A stretch of DNA of 64,000 bases, taken from Ascidia mentula. Its lineage: Eukaryota; Chordata; Ascidiacea; Phlebobranchia; Ascidiidae. The DNA lies in contig OX387205.1 in the NCBI GenBank assembly GCA_947561715.1, forward strand, positions 4,593,001 to 4,657,000. The letters are read 5' to 3'. The stretch's first letter is position 1, and each line of letters opens with the position of its first letter. Shown here one piece after another: positions 11,901-21,739 of the stretch. Below the pieces are notes generated by a model, which made no database searches, was not told the DNA's origin, and saw only the letters and a program-made list of their open reading frames with translations. The translations under genes and the position numbers were made by a program.

Positions 11901-12987
11901 TAACTCCACTCTACAAAACAGCAAATACGACCTTAACCTCAACAGAACTTCACCGTCGATAAGTTGAATTCTTACGTCATAGACGCGTAGTAAAAGAAAT
12001 AATTGTAAACAACTTTAACATCGTAAGATACATTCAAAAGTGGAGTAATTGAGTAATGTGCGTATTGCAAAGCTTACGAAACCACTCTAGTTACGAATTA
12101 CTGCATTGATTACTGCTTACCATGAAATGTACTACTTAGATTTTTTGATATATCTTTGCGGACCCCCGTGCTGTCGTTGCGGACCCAGGTTTGGGAACCC
12201 CTGGCGTATTGTATAAAGTATCTCATGTTTGTGACATATTTTATATAGGTAATATTTTTAATGTTTGACCTTTGGTTCCACCTTGCACTTACTTTCGATA
12301 TGGCAATTCCTCGAATCAGATTTGTTACAGGTAATTTTGACATCTCGAAATGAAGAAAGGTGGGTAAAAAGTATACAAGGGCAATTAAAGGCATGGCAGG
12401 ACAAAACTTTATGCTTTCTCATGGTTTTGTCACCAACTGGATGGAGTTTCTTTCGATTTCTGTCTGATTTCTGTGAGTATTTAAAAAAAAAATTAATTTT
12501 GGATCTTTTTTAAAGCTGTTAAATCTATGAGTCTTGTTTTGTTGTAGTCACCGTAATTTATGGATATGGTCCAACAACCCCATTCTCCTCATGGCGAATG
12601 AGCAACAACAACATTTTAGTGAAATTTCGTGAGCACAATTCATATGTGTTAACGGTAAGATGTTCAAAGTATTTCAAACAATTAAATGTTCAAAATCAGT
12701 TTTTAAAAAGAATTTCACCATTGGAATTAATACACATGTTCATATTTTAGAAGACACCAAAAGAGCAATTGCTCGCATATGATGTGAAAGATGGTTGGGA
12801 ACCATTATGCAAATTTCTTGGCAAGGATGTTCCGAATCAACCATTTCCCAGAATGAATGTCGGTGGATCTATTGTTAAGGAACGAATGAAAGCAGATCCA
12901 ACATTTCAACGCATGAAATATGAATCACTTATTTCCATCTCAATTATAATCCTTGCACTTTCAGTGTTGCTATATTACTTCCTGTAG
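8909..12987 (+). CDS. Sulfotransferase-like protein with C-terminal membrane anchor, array copy 2
   Basis: Five exons: 8909-9021, 10688-10826, 12331-12472, 12548-12654, 12751-12987, giving 245 aa with consistent phases. The P-loop reads KTGTKS, and the 3'-phosphate motif region is VILTSRNEERWVKS. One codon is missing in exon 3 relative to copy 1, and the usual VTDIP is VTSLP. The C-terminal hydrophobic tail is conserved. The gene is stretched because intron 1 (1.67 kb) holds a foldback element and intron 2 (1.5 kb) a 1.33-kb hAT element; splice sites look intact. Whether it is still expressed cannot be told from sequence. It shares exon 3 and 3' flank features with pseudogene copy 4, its likely closest relative. 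Confidence 0.75.
9622..10272. mobile_element. Foldback element in intron 1 of copy 2
   Basis: The left side (9622-9720 and 9790-9885) is repeated inverted on the right (9990-10075 and 10195-10272). Matched blocks are CAAACCTCAACAATA..AAACTTTCTCGCCAC, GCAATGAAAAGATTTGAAAA and TAAGATGGCG. The arms differ by small indels. There is no coding capacity, and no clean target duplication was found. Confidence 0.7.
10871..12203. mobile_element. Non-autonomous hAT element in intron 2 of copy 2
   Basis: The terminal inverted repeats are CAGGGTTTCCCAAAC and, inverted, CAGGGGTTCCCAAAC. The flanking 8-mers GCTTATTC (10863-10870) and GCGTATTG (12204-12211) match at six positions. The 1333-bp interior shows no transposase. 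Intron 2 of the sister genes is far shorter and lacks this sequence. Confidence 0.82.
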
Positions 12988-13990
12988 TTTTTACCCGAGT
13001 TGATGAACTTAGAAAAGTTTAAACAATTTTTAAAAATGAAATGTTGGGAATTTTTTGTTACATTATTGTAAATGCTCAATCGCAAACCATGCGTTCCGGT
13101 GTATAAATTGTCTTTGTGTGTGTGAATTTTTTAAAATACCATTTTTGTTTGTTGTGCTATATATATATATAGTACAACCTATAATCGAGCCATTTATTGC
13201 CAACGATAAAATGTGCATAAAAATGTCAAACGATGAAAAGAGACGTGTAAGAATGTCTCAGACTTGTGTGCAACGGATTCGTAATCCACAAAAGCTAATC
13301 AGTACACAAAAGTCACATTGCTATGTCACTGGCGCCAAACTGGTCGTTGTGTTGTTTGTAATTTCCAGTACATCGTTTCTGTTACCATTTGTCCAAGTCT
13401 AATAATGCAAACAAGCTTATTCTTTTACCTACCTTGTATGTTATGAGACTCTCTTCAATGAGGTCATTTTATTTCTTACACCAGCTTCTGCGAGTGCCGT
13501 GCCTGGTATTCTATTCTAATCGATGCCACGTAAAACTGCTTGTTTGAAAAGGATTGGAGTTAACGTTGCCTACCTTGTGTTGTGCTTTTGGCAAAAATAA
13601 AATTGTACATATCAAATTGTAAGGCTTATTACAGGCTTCGCAGCCCAGGCATTTCAGCCTAGCTGGATCAGCCACTTTTCCCGACAAGTCGGAGCGAGAT
13701 CGTATACAGATTGTCGAAAAAACGTTTTGGAATCATTTTTTGTATAAGTGTGAACGTGTGCAACATTAGGGTGAATGAAATGCCACAAACCTCTGTACGG
13801 GTGGACGTAACCGAAGAAGTTCTGCAATAGACCTGATAGTATCAGCTGAACTTTTGTGACATGGCAAAAATAGCAAGCGATTTAGTAAACCTACGATAAA
13901 TCCAGCAAATAGTAATCTGGTTGTGCACCTAATCATATTTAAAGAATATAGTACATAGGCACAAGACCTTAAACAACCACTATAACTGCT
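12988..13990 (+). repeat. 3' flank of type B (copy 2), with a SINE tail
   Basis: Matched by 18755-19690 and 23928-24840. The first part (to about 13420) includes a short frame with ATGTCAAACGATGAAAAG and TGTGTGCAACGGATTCGTAA, kept in all three flanks, which might be a 3' UTR or an alternative last exon. From about 13618 to 13700 lies CAGGCTTCGCAGCCCAGG..GCCTAGCTGGATCAGCCACT, the body of a SINE also seen at 42345-42491. Confidence 0.6.
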
Positions 13991-14293
13991 CAAGTATGGG
14001 AGAAGATCATAAATATCATAAATATTTGATGTTGTGTATAGTTACAAGCTTCACCCGACCAAGTTATTATAATTTGAAAACTGAAACAAATGTTGTGAGT
14101 TTTCTCATATTCTGGTTGTTCTTCTTCAATTTAATAACGATTTAATTACTGTAAATAATGCCCATCAACAACAAAATAAAAATTTTGTTTTGAGTTTTGC
14201 TGAGTCAACATTTCTTCGTCATCGTTGAACTAGATTATGACATTGAAGTCTTGCTTTACTGGAGAAGGTCTAAAATTGTCATAAAAAGAGGAA
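13991..14293 (+). promoter_or_regulatory. Upstream region of copy 3
   Basis: Contains the conserved blocks TTTAATAACGATTTAATTAC, TGCTGAGTCAACATTTCTTC and GTCATAAAAAGAGGAA before the ATG. It is shorter than the corresponding regions of copies 5 and 6. Confidence 0.45.
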
Positions 14294-15655
14294 ATGAAGG
14301 TTGTTATGGCAGGTATGTCAAAGACTGGGACCAAGTCCATGGCAGCAGCTATGCGAATACTTGGGTACAATGTCCATGATACAATGCAACACTACAGATA
14401 CCACAGGTTATTAGCAAAGCAATGACATACGTGAACGTGACCAACTTGTTAATTTTCCACTGAAATGTTTCACAAACTTTTGGCTTGTGGGTATCACTCA
14501 ATATTGTGATCCCTGCACCTGACCTGACATATGCTTGTCACTAAATAGCTTGTTCATTTTACACCACAGAGTTTCATTTTGTGTTGTTTGTAATTAGGAT
14601 CTGGTTTACCCAGAAAAAGGGAATTTATTGCCTTTTTCCGGTTTTCCAGTATAAAGTTTTACCATATTTATAGGCAAGTTTGGTATGATTTTCTCAAAGG
14701 AAAAGCAAATATTGAGGATATACGAAAATCTTATGAGGGAGTGGATGCTGTGATAGATATACCAATATATCAATTTTGGGAACAAATACTTGAAGTTTTT
14801 CCAGACAGCAAAGTACTTTCATTTGCTCTTGGTTGATAGTATATTGTTTAATGTATCTCCTGTTTTGTGACATAATTTAAATAGGCAATATTTTAAGCCC
14901 TAATATTAAAACCATCAGAAGTAAGTAAGTAAATAATAGCACCTTTGGTTCCACCTTGCACTTACTTATAAATAATTTGCAGCACCTCAAATAAGTTATG
15001 TTATAGATAATCTTTACAACTCGAAATGAAGAAGAATGGGTGAAAAGTGTACAAGGACAAATGAAAGCATGGCAGGACAACACTTTTGTATGCTTTCTCA
15101 TGGTTTTGTCACCAACTGGATGGAGTTTCTTCAGATTTTTGTCTGATTTCTGTGAGTATTTTTGTATTTTAGATCTTTTTAAGAGCTGTTAAGTCTATGA
15201 GTCTTGTTTTGTTAGGCACGGTAATTTATGGGTATGGTCCAACAACCCCATTCTCCTCTTGGCAAATGAGCAACAACAACATTTTGGTGAAATTTCGTGA
15301 GCACAATTCATATGTGTTAACGGTATGATGGTTAAATTAGTTTAAAAAAATATAATCGGTTTCCAAAAAGTTGTTGTAAAGAATTTCACCATTGGTATTA
15401 ATACACATGTTCATAATTTAGAAGACACCAAAAGAGAAATTGCTCGCATATGATGTAGAAGATGGTTGGGAACCATTATGCAAATTTCTTGGCAAAGATG
15501 TTCCGAATCAACCATTTCCCAGAATGAATGTCGGTGGATCTATTGTTAAGGAACGAATGAAAGCAGATCCAACATTTCAACGCATGAAATATGAATCACT
15601 TGCTTCAATCTCTGTTATAATCCTTGCACTTTCAGTGTTGTTATATTACTTATAA
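14294..15655 (+). CDS. Sulfotransferase-like protein with C-terminal membrane anchor, array copy 3
   Basis: Five exons: 14294-14406, 14674-14812, 15007-15151, 15216-15322, 15422-15655; 245 aa. This is the most compact copy and a good reference for ancestral intron lengths. It has the P-loop MSKTGTKSMAAAM, VDAVIDIPIYQFWEQ in exon 2, IIFTTRNEEEWVKS in exon 3 and GYGPTTPFSSWQMSNNN in exon 4. The tail ends one residue shorter than in most sister copies. The short-intron structure and unbroken frame suggest a working gene. Probable role as in copy 1: transfer of sulfate from PAPS to an unknown acceptor at a membrane surface. Confidence 0.82.
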
Positions 15656-16330
15656 TTTTGTTTTGTATTTTGCTATTTGATAAAGTTTTAAATTTTTGTG
15701 TAAAGTTTTTTGCAATTCACTAATTGTTGGCACTTTTGTGCAATTTGTTATCTTGCTTTCAGTAAAGATTAAAATCACATGTTGTATGATCAAGGTGCGA
15801 GTTTACATTAATGTAAGTGCCTTATCACAAACCACTATGCATTCTGGTGTATTAATTTTCTTTGTGCTTGTGATTTTTGTAAATAAAAAAACTTCTTCCT
15901 TTATCAATTCCACCTCACAGTTCTCTAACTGTTTTAATATTCACGTTTATTCCGGCAGTTTCGAAATCATTTCCTAAGTTGTGATTTTAAAAGATTTTCC
16001 GACCACACCTATTCAAATAGAATATTAAAAGCACATAAAGACTCATTACAGCAGCCTCAACATTACACCGGCCGGAACGAGGAGAACGTATAGGAGCTTA
16101 TTACGTCATAAGACGTCGACAACAATATCACTGGTGGCAGGAAATAACTATTTCGTACTAGGGAGCGTATTGTCCGTAACACAGCTCGTGCCGTCAAATG
16201 CCAGTAAAAAGAAAAAAAAACAATACAAATGTAAACGATGTAATGAAGATGCAAAACAAATTTAACCTGGATGTGCAGAATCATCAGCTCCACTGATGAG
16301 AGCTCATAAGTCGAAATAGTGTGCACTTCT
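15656..16330 (+). repeat. 3' flank of type A (copy 3) with an unrelated insert
   Basis: 15656-15890 and 16215-16320 match the flank of copy 1. About 15890-16214 has no counterpart there and looks inserted, but no clear ends were found. CACTGATGAGAGCTCATAAG plus TCGAAA (16293-16316) is the second hammerhead-like core. Confidence 0.5.
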
Positions 16331-16414
16331 GTCAACAATCCTTAGTAGCATAGTAGGCCTACATTTTTTTTAGACGCTTTAGCCCGTCTACATTTACTCT
16401 ACACACGGTTAATC

Positions 16415-17037
16415 CAGGGTTGCCAGAATGTTTTTTTTGTTTAGAGCCAAACAACACGACAAAAAACGCCAAAAAGCGCCAAAACTAGTTTTGAGTGAAA
16501 CAGAAGAGAGCCAATCGTTTAAATACTGCATTGTTTAATTTTCTGCTTCCCGAACATATGTTCAATTGTATTTACAAATTACATTCATGTGGTAGAGCAA
16601 CATATAATCGCTTCTTTGTTTATTAATGCTCTTGGATTATATCCGTCTTTCTATGTGCATAGCAGTGCCAGTGCTACGCAAACTTTTAACAAACAGTCTT
16701 TCAAAACTTAAATTAAGACGTCACTAAAGAAGTAGTCAAGTTTACGAAAAAGTCATACAAATGTTTTCTATGGACTTTGGTTTACGCTACCCAGGAATAC
16801 AGTTTGCAACGCTTCTGTACTAGCTTGGGCTGTGATGCGTGACGTTTTTACCGAAAAGAAGCATACCGCGAACCTGTTTCGTCACGAACGAGCCCGGGCA
16901 ACTTCCGAACGCAAAGCTAACAGGAAAAACGCCAGAAAAGGGCCAAATAAGCCAAACTGAATTTTGGGCGCCAGACAAAATGGAAAAAAGCCAAATTCAG
17001 GGAATTTGGCGCCGAAAGCGCCAATCTGGCAACCCTG
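16415..17037. mobile_element. hAT-type MITE with perfect 8-bp target duplication
   Basis: The ends are CAGGGTTGCCAGA and TCTGGCAACCCTG, a perfect 13-bp inverted repeat. GGTTAATC occurs on both sides (16407-16414 and 17038-17045). Subterminal AAAAACGCCAAAAAGCGCC and GGCGCCGAAAGCGCC motifs repeat. The equivalent spacer after copy 1 (about 7665-7690) lacks it. Confidence 0.93.
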
Positions 17038-17065
17038 GGTTAATCCCACGTCATATCACGTGCTA

Positions 17066-17357
17066 ACGCATTCACAATGATTGGGTAATTAGAATTGAAT
17101 TTTTGCCCATTGACATTGCTTTCATTTACAGTTTTGCTTGTGCTGCGTTTTCATTTCCATGCTTGTGTGTTTAACTTTTCGTACACTACCATTTCATCTG
17201 ACTTAGTTTCAGCCTCCTATCCGGTCAGTTACTCGACAACCATTATTTGGTTCTTAGCTGTATACCCTTTCGGCTCACAAAGGCCCCCATATCAGCATTT
17301 GAAAAATTGTGAAATTCATGATGACGAAAAAATAAACAAATCTTGAATCTTGAATCT
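17066..17357 (+). repeat. Probable 3' end of a non-LTR retroposon
   Basis: The segment is absent from the matching spacer after copy 1. It ends AATAAACAAATCTTGAATCT then TGAATCTT, a short tandem tail of the kind left by LINE-type retroposition. No reverse-transcriptase motif is present in this short piece. Confidence 0.45.
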
Positions 17358-17429
17358 TAACAATCTGTATTTGATGAAAAATGCGAAAGTTGCCTAATTC
17401 CAGCAGCAATCCCTTTATATTGTGACTTT

Positions 17430-17823
17430 TAACATATCTTAATTTGGTCTTACACAGATCATAACTTGTGGTCTCACAGATCATGTCATTGGTCTCAGAG
17501 ATCGCAATTTGGTCTCACAGATCAGCTCAAATCTCGGTATTGGCCCATATCGAACTTGGGTCCAAGAACACCATCAGTGACGGGACCTGCAGCCAGCATG
17601 TCATGCCAAGACTTTCTTGACAGTCTTGATCATGGGTCGCTGTGTTGCAAATCTGTCAAAAACTATTCCAGACCCTACATTCTGGTGACCCCGACGTGAT
17701 CTCGAACACAACGCCTTCTCATGCTAGCGTCGGGTCAGGGTCTAGCCTATCTGCTAATGCTGTAGTCAAATAAATTCAAGTGCAACGCCAAACTGCTGGA
17801 AAGCTTGCTTTGTGTGTATTATT
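17430..17823 (+). repeat. 'GGTCTCACAGATC' repeat, copy 2
   Basis: Same family as 7836-8190. This copy has extra TTGGTCTCACAGATC units at its left end (about 17440-17525), so the family differs in unit number. Confidence 0.65.
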
Positions 17824-18120
17824 GGCCTAGGACTTTTTTCTTCTTTTCTTCACTAAATGTGATTCTTTACTTTGACAGTTTCCCCTTCAGGTAATTTTAC
17901 GGTAGGGTTTGCTAAAGCACTTCCCCGAAACAGTAGTGTTTTTTTTACTGCGTGTAATGTCACTACATGATTTTTTGCCAGGTAAGTCCACGTGCCTTAA
18001 CCAAGCGGTCCAAAGTGCCTCTATGGGTACGTTTTAGAAAGCCCTGCGAACGCGAGGACCACGACTGCCAAGGCCTGTTACACTTGTTGCCTGCAATGCC
18101 ACCTCACTGCCTGTATTTTC
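17824..18120. other. Spacer replacing exons 1-2 of copy 4
   Basis: No gene seen. Similarity to the array genes starts abruptly at about 18121, so exons 1 and 2 and the promoter of copy 4 are missing here. Confidence 0.5.
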
Positions 18121-18754
18121 TTGAAATGAAGAAAGGTGGGTAAAAAGTATACAAGGGCAATTAAAGGCATGGCAGGACAAAACTTTATGCTTTCTCATGG
18201 TTTTGTCACCAACTGGATGGAGTTTCTTTCGATTTCTGTCTGATTTCTGTGAGAAATTTTTGAATTTTGGATCTTTTTCGAAGCTGTTAAATCTATGAGT
18301 CTTGTTTTGTTGTAGTCACCGTAATTTATGGATATGGTCCAACAACCCCATTCTCCTCATGGCGAATTAGCAACAATAACATTTTGGTGAAATTTCGTGA
18401 GCACAATTCATATGTGTTAACGGTAAGATGTTCAAAGTATTTCAAACAATTAAATGTTCAAAATCAGTTTTTAAAAAGAATTTCACCATTGGTAATAATA
18501 CACATGTTCATATTTTAGAAGGCAACTAAAGAGCAATTGCTCGCATATGATGTGAAAGATGGTTAGGAACCATTATGTAAATTTCTTGGCAAAGATATTC
18601 CGAATCAACCATTTCCCAGAATGATGTTGGGGGATCTATTGTTAAGGAACGAATGAAAGCAGATCCAACATTTCAACGCATGAAATATGAATCAATTATT
18701 TCTATCTCTGTTATAATCCTTGCACTTTCAGTGTTGCTATATTACTTCCTGTAG
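18121..18754 (+). pseudogene. Sulfotransferase-like pseudogene, array copy 4
   Basis: Only the last three exons remain: exon 3 truncated at its start (18121-18248), exon 4 (18316-18422) and exon 5 (18519-18754). Exon 5 has a TGG-to-TAG stop at 18564-18566, where the other copies read DGWEP, and a one-base deletion near 18624 that shifts the frame before the membrane segment. Exon 3 carries the same one-codon-shorter LCFL version as copy 2, so it derives from a copy-2-like gene. It cannot make the usual product. Confidence 0.88.
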
Positions 18755-19800
18755 TTTTTACCCGAGATGATGAATTTTGAAAAGTTTGAACAATTTTTTA
18801 AAAGTGAAATGTTGGGAATTTTTTTTACATTATTGTAAATGATGAATCGCAAACAATGCGTTCCGGTGTATAAATTGTCTTGTGTAAATTTTTTAAATAA
18901 ACTTTTTTTGTTGTACTTACCTATAAAAGAGCCATTTATTGCCAATGATAAAAACATGTGCATACAAATGTCAAACGATGAAAAGAGACGTGCAAAAATG
19001 TCTCAGACTTGTGTGCAACGGATTCGTAATCCGCAAAGCTAATCAGTACATAAAGGTCATATTGCTATGTCACTGGCTCCAAACTGGTCGTTGTGTTGTT
19101 TGTAATTTTAAGTACGTCGTTTCTGTTGACATTGGTCCAAGTCTGACAATGCAAACAAGCTTATTATTTTGCCATGTATGTTATAAGGCTCTCTTTCATG
19201 CGCTTATTTCATTTCTTATACCAGCTTCTGCCACGTAAACTGCTTGTTTGAAAAGGATTGAAATCAACTTTGCCTACCTTGTGTTGTGCTTTTGGCAAGA
19301 ATAAAATTGTACATATCAAATTGTAAGGTTTACAGGCTTCGCAGCCCAGGCATTTCAGCCTAGCTGGATCAGCCACTTTTTCCGGACAAGTCGGAGCGAG
19401 ATCGTATACAGATTGTCGAAAAAACGTTTTGGAATTATTTTTTGTATAAGTGTGAACGTGTGCAACATAAGGGTGAATGAAATGCCACAAACCTCTGTAC
19501 GGGTGGACGTAACCGAAGAAGCTCTGCAATAGACCCGATAGTATCAGCTATACTTTTGTGACATGGCAAAAATAGCAAGCGATTTAGTAAATCTACGATA
19601 AATCCAGCAAATAGTAATCTGGTTGTACACCTAATCATATTTAAGAGTATAGTACATAGACACAACACCTTAAACAACCAGTATAACTGCTCAAGTAAGG
19701 GAGAAGATCATAAATATCATAAATCATCATAAATATTTGATGTTGTATATAGTTACAAGCTTCACCCGACCAAGTAATTATAATTTGAAAACTTAAACAA
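18755..19800 (+). repeat. 3' flank of type B (copy 4), with SINE tail
   Basis: Closely matches the flanks of copies 2 and 5, including the SNDEKRRAKMSQ-coding stretch (about 18965-19040) and the SINE body at about 19327-19400. It ends with the CTGCTCAAG..GGGAGAAGATCATAAATATC segment. Confidence 0.6.
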
Positions 19801-19937
19801 TCAAATAGCATGTAAAAGCTTGCTGTTGTTTCAATAGTAAGTTCACAACAAATAACGTCCGCATGATGGAGCTATAGATGCTTATGTACGATCTTAAATC
19901 GGCGACTTCGGTCAAGCGCCAGACCCATATTTTAAAG

Positions 19938-21180
19938 TGCATATGACACGGTCATGGCAACTTTGCGTAAAACTAAAGGTACATCTACAACAAACATATA
20001 TCCAAAGTTTTACGGTTCTACGTCAACTAATAAACTGTAGAAAAGTAAACGAAAATTAGCGGCGACAAAAATCGTAAACCTTTTGCGTTGTAGCGAAATT
20101 GACATCACATAAGGCGTTCGCGTCGAAAATATGAATTGTTTACATAGGAGAAGGCGCCTTATATTGCAAATATCGAATAGTTTCAATCATCGGAGAATTC
20201 ACAGATTACGTTACCTCAAAGGTCAGGACAAGGTTTTACATCACACAAAAACATGTGACTGTGACGTCATAAATCAAAGGCTTATTTGTCCCTGATTATC
20301 AGAAGACCATAGGGTATAAATGCAACGAATTATTCTGTACTTTGATAAGACGGGGATGGTGCGTTTTTTTGCTCAGGGACATTACATGACGTCATTTTGG
20401 GTGTGATGTCATAACTTGAACTCTACCTTTGTGTTGACTTTAATTTGATGATTCCAACATTTCTAGTTATTTGCGAAAAATACATTGGTGGTTGATTGTG
20501 GAGAATTAAATAAATCATTTATGACGCGAGCTCGTAGGCAACGCCACTGTCGGACAAAAAGTTGTACTATGACAGAATAACAGTGTTGTGTTTCATAATC
20601 ATCTAATTTGGTCGTTTTTTCTCGACGGTCTTTGCCTGCCTCGAAATTTAATGAACCTACTTCTATCTTTTGCTGTGAGTGGACAAAACGACAATGCAAA
20701 ATTGACGGTTTGTCTCTGCCGTGTTTTCAAAAGTTTGTGTATCACGTTAGCGATCATAAATGCTGTAACAACAAGAACACCCTGTCCCAGTAACTGTCTT
20801 ATTACACAACTAAATAAGACATAATAGGTCAAAACAGCGGCCATCTATCTGCAGCTCAAATTAACACAAAAATCCGTTTGTTGCACTTTATGGTCACTTG
20901 TTGTCCCCTGTTTAATGCAACACTATACTAAACCAGTTTTACAATGTTTTCCATTTCTACGCATTAGGGCTTTGTTACCAGTACTCGGACGACCAAAACG
21001 CCTTCTATGACGTCACGCAACAATAATCTCGCTTTTGCACGATTTCGTTCGCAGCGGTAAATATGCGACTTTGATCAGCTGTATCTCAGAAACCAGTCTT
21101 ATTAACGTTATGAACATCTCTTAGTTTACTTATCAACATTCTTACATGCACTTAAAAAAAACCTAATCGGACACAGTGGC
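19938..21180. mobile_element. 1.2-kb insertion relative to the copy-6 upstream region
   Basis: The sequence up to CAAGCGCCAGACCCATAT (about 19937) and from CCGGGGTTCGAATCCCAG (about 21189) is continuous at 27610-27650 upstream of copy 6, so the stretch between is extra here. Its ends carry TTTAAAGTGCAT and, inverted, TTTTAAGTGCAT. Exact boundaries and target duplication are unclear. No coding region is recognised. Confidence 0.55.
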
Positions 21181-21181
21181 C

Positions 21182-21225
21182 AGAATATCCGGGGTTCGAA
21201 TCCCAGTGTGGTCAAAAGAAGTGGT
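21182..21225 (+). repeat. tRNA-like 3' half (B-box) remnant
   Basis: CCGGGGTTCGAATCCCAG..TGTGGTCA resembles a T-arm and acceptor strand. The same sequence occurs at 27627-27655. No matching 5' half is apparent, so this is a SINE-type fragment and not a tRNA gene. Confidence 0.5.
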
Positions 21226-21419
21226 TACTATCCATCACGTGTTTTTGTGTCGCAACTGACGTGAACAACTCGCAACAGCACAGAAAGCATGTTGCAAATA
21301 ATAGCGACTGAAAATTGGCAATGAAAACAAAGTTGTATGTTGTTTCATTGTACTGATCTGACAAAACAAGCCATGGGAGAATATTATTATTGTTATTATT
21401 ATGGTATTTTATGTACAAA

Positions 21420-21739
21420 CGCGATCGGTGAACCTACTTTTTTTTGAAAAGTGTGGTAGTGACATTCTCTACATCGTGCATACTTATTCTATGATTCAAC
21501 CGTGTCCAACGTAAATGCAAGAAACTGACACAACAAATGTCGTGTGTTTTCTCATATTCTAATTGTTCTTCTTCAATTTAATAACGATTTAATTACTGTA
21601 AATAATGCTCATCAACAAAAAAATAAAAATTTTGTTTGAGTTTTGCTGAGTCAACATTTCTTCGTCATCGTTGAATTTGATTATGACATTAAAGTCTTGC
21701 TTTACTGGAAGAGGTCTGAAATCGTCATAAAAAGAGGAA
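21420..21739 (+). promoter_or_regulatory. Upstream region of copy 5
   Basis: Matches 5550-5975 and 27850-28183: GATCGGTGAACCTACTTTTT, GTGACATTCTC, TTTAATAACGATTTAATTAC, TGCTGAGTCAACATTTCTTC. It is conserved between copies across about 300 bp. Confidence 0.5.
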
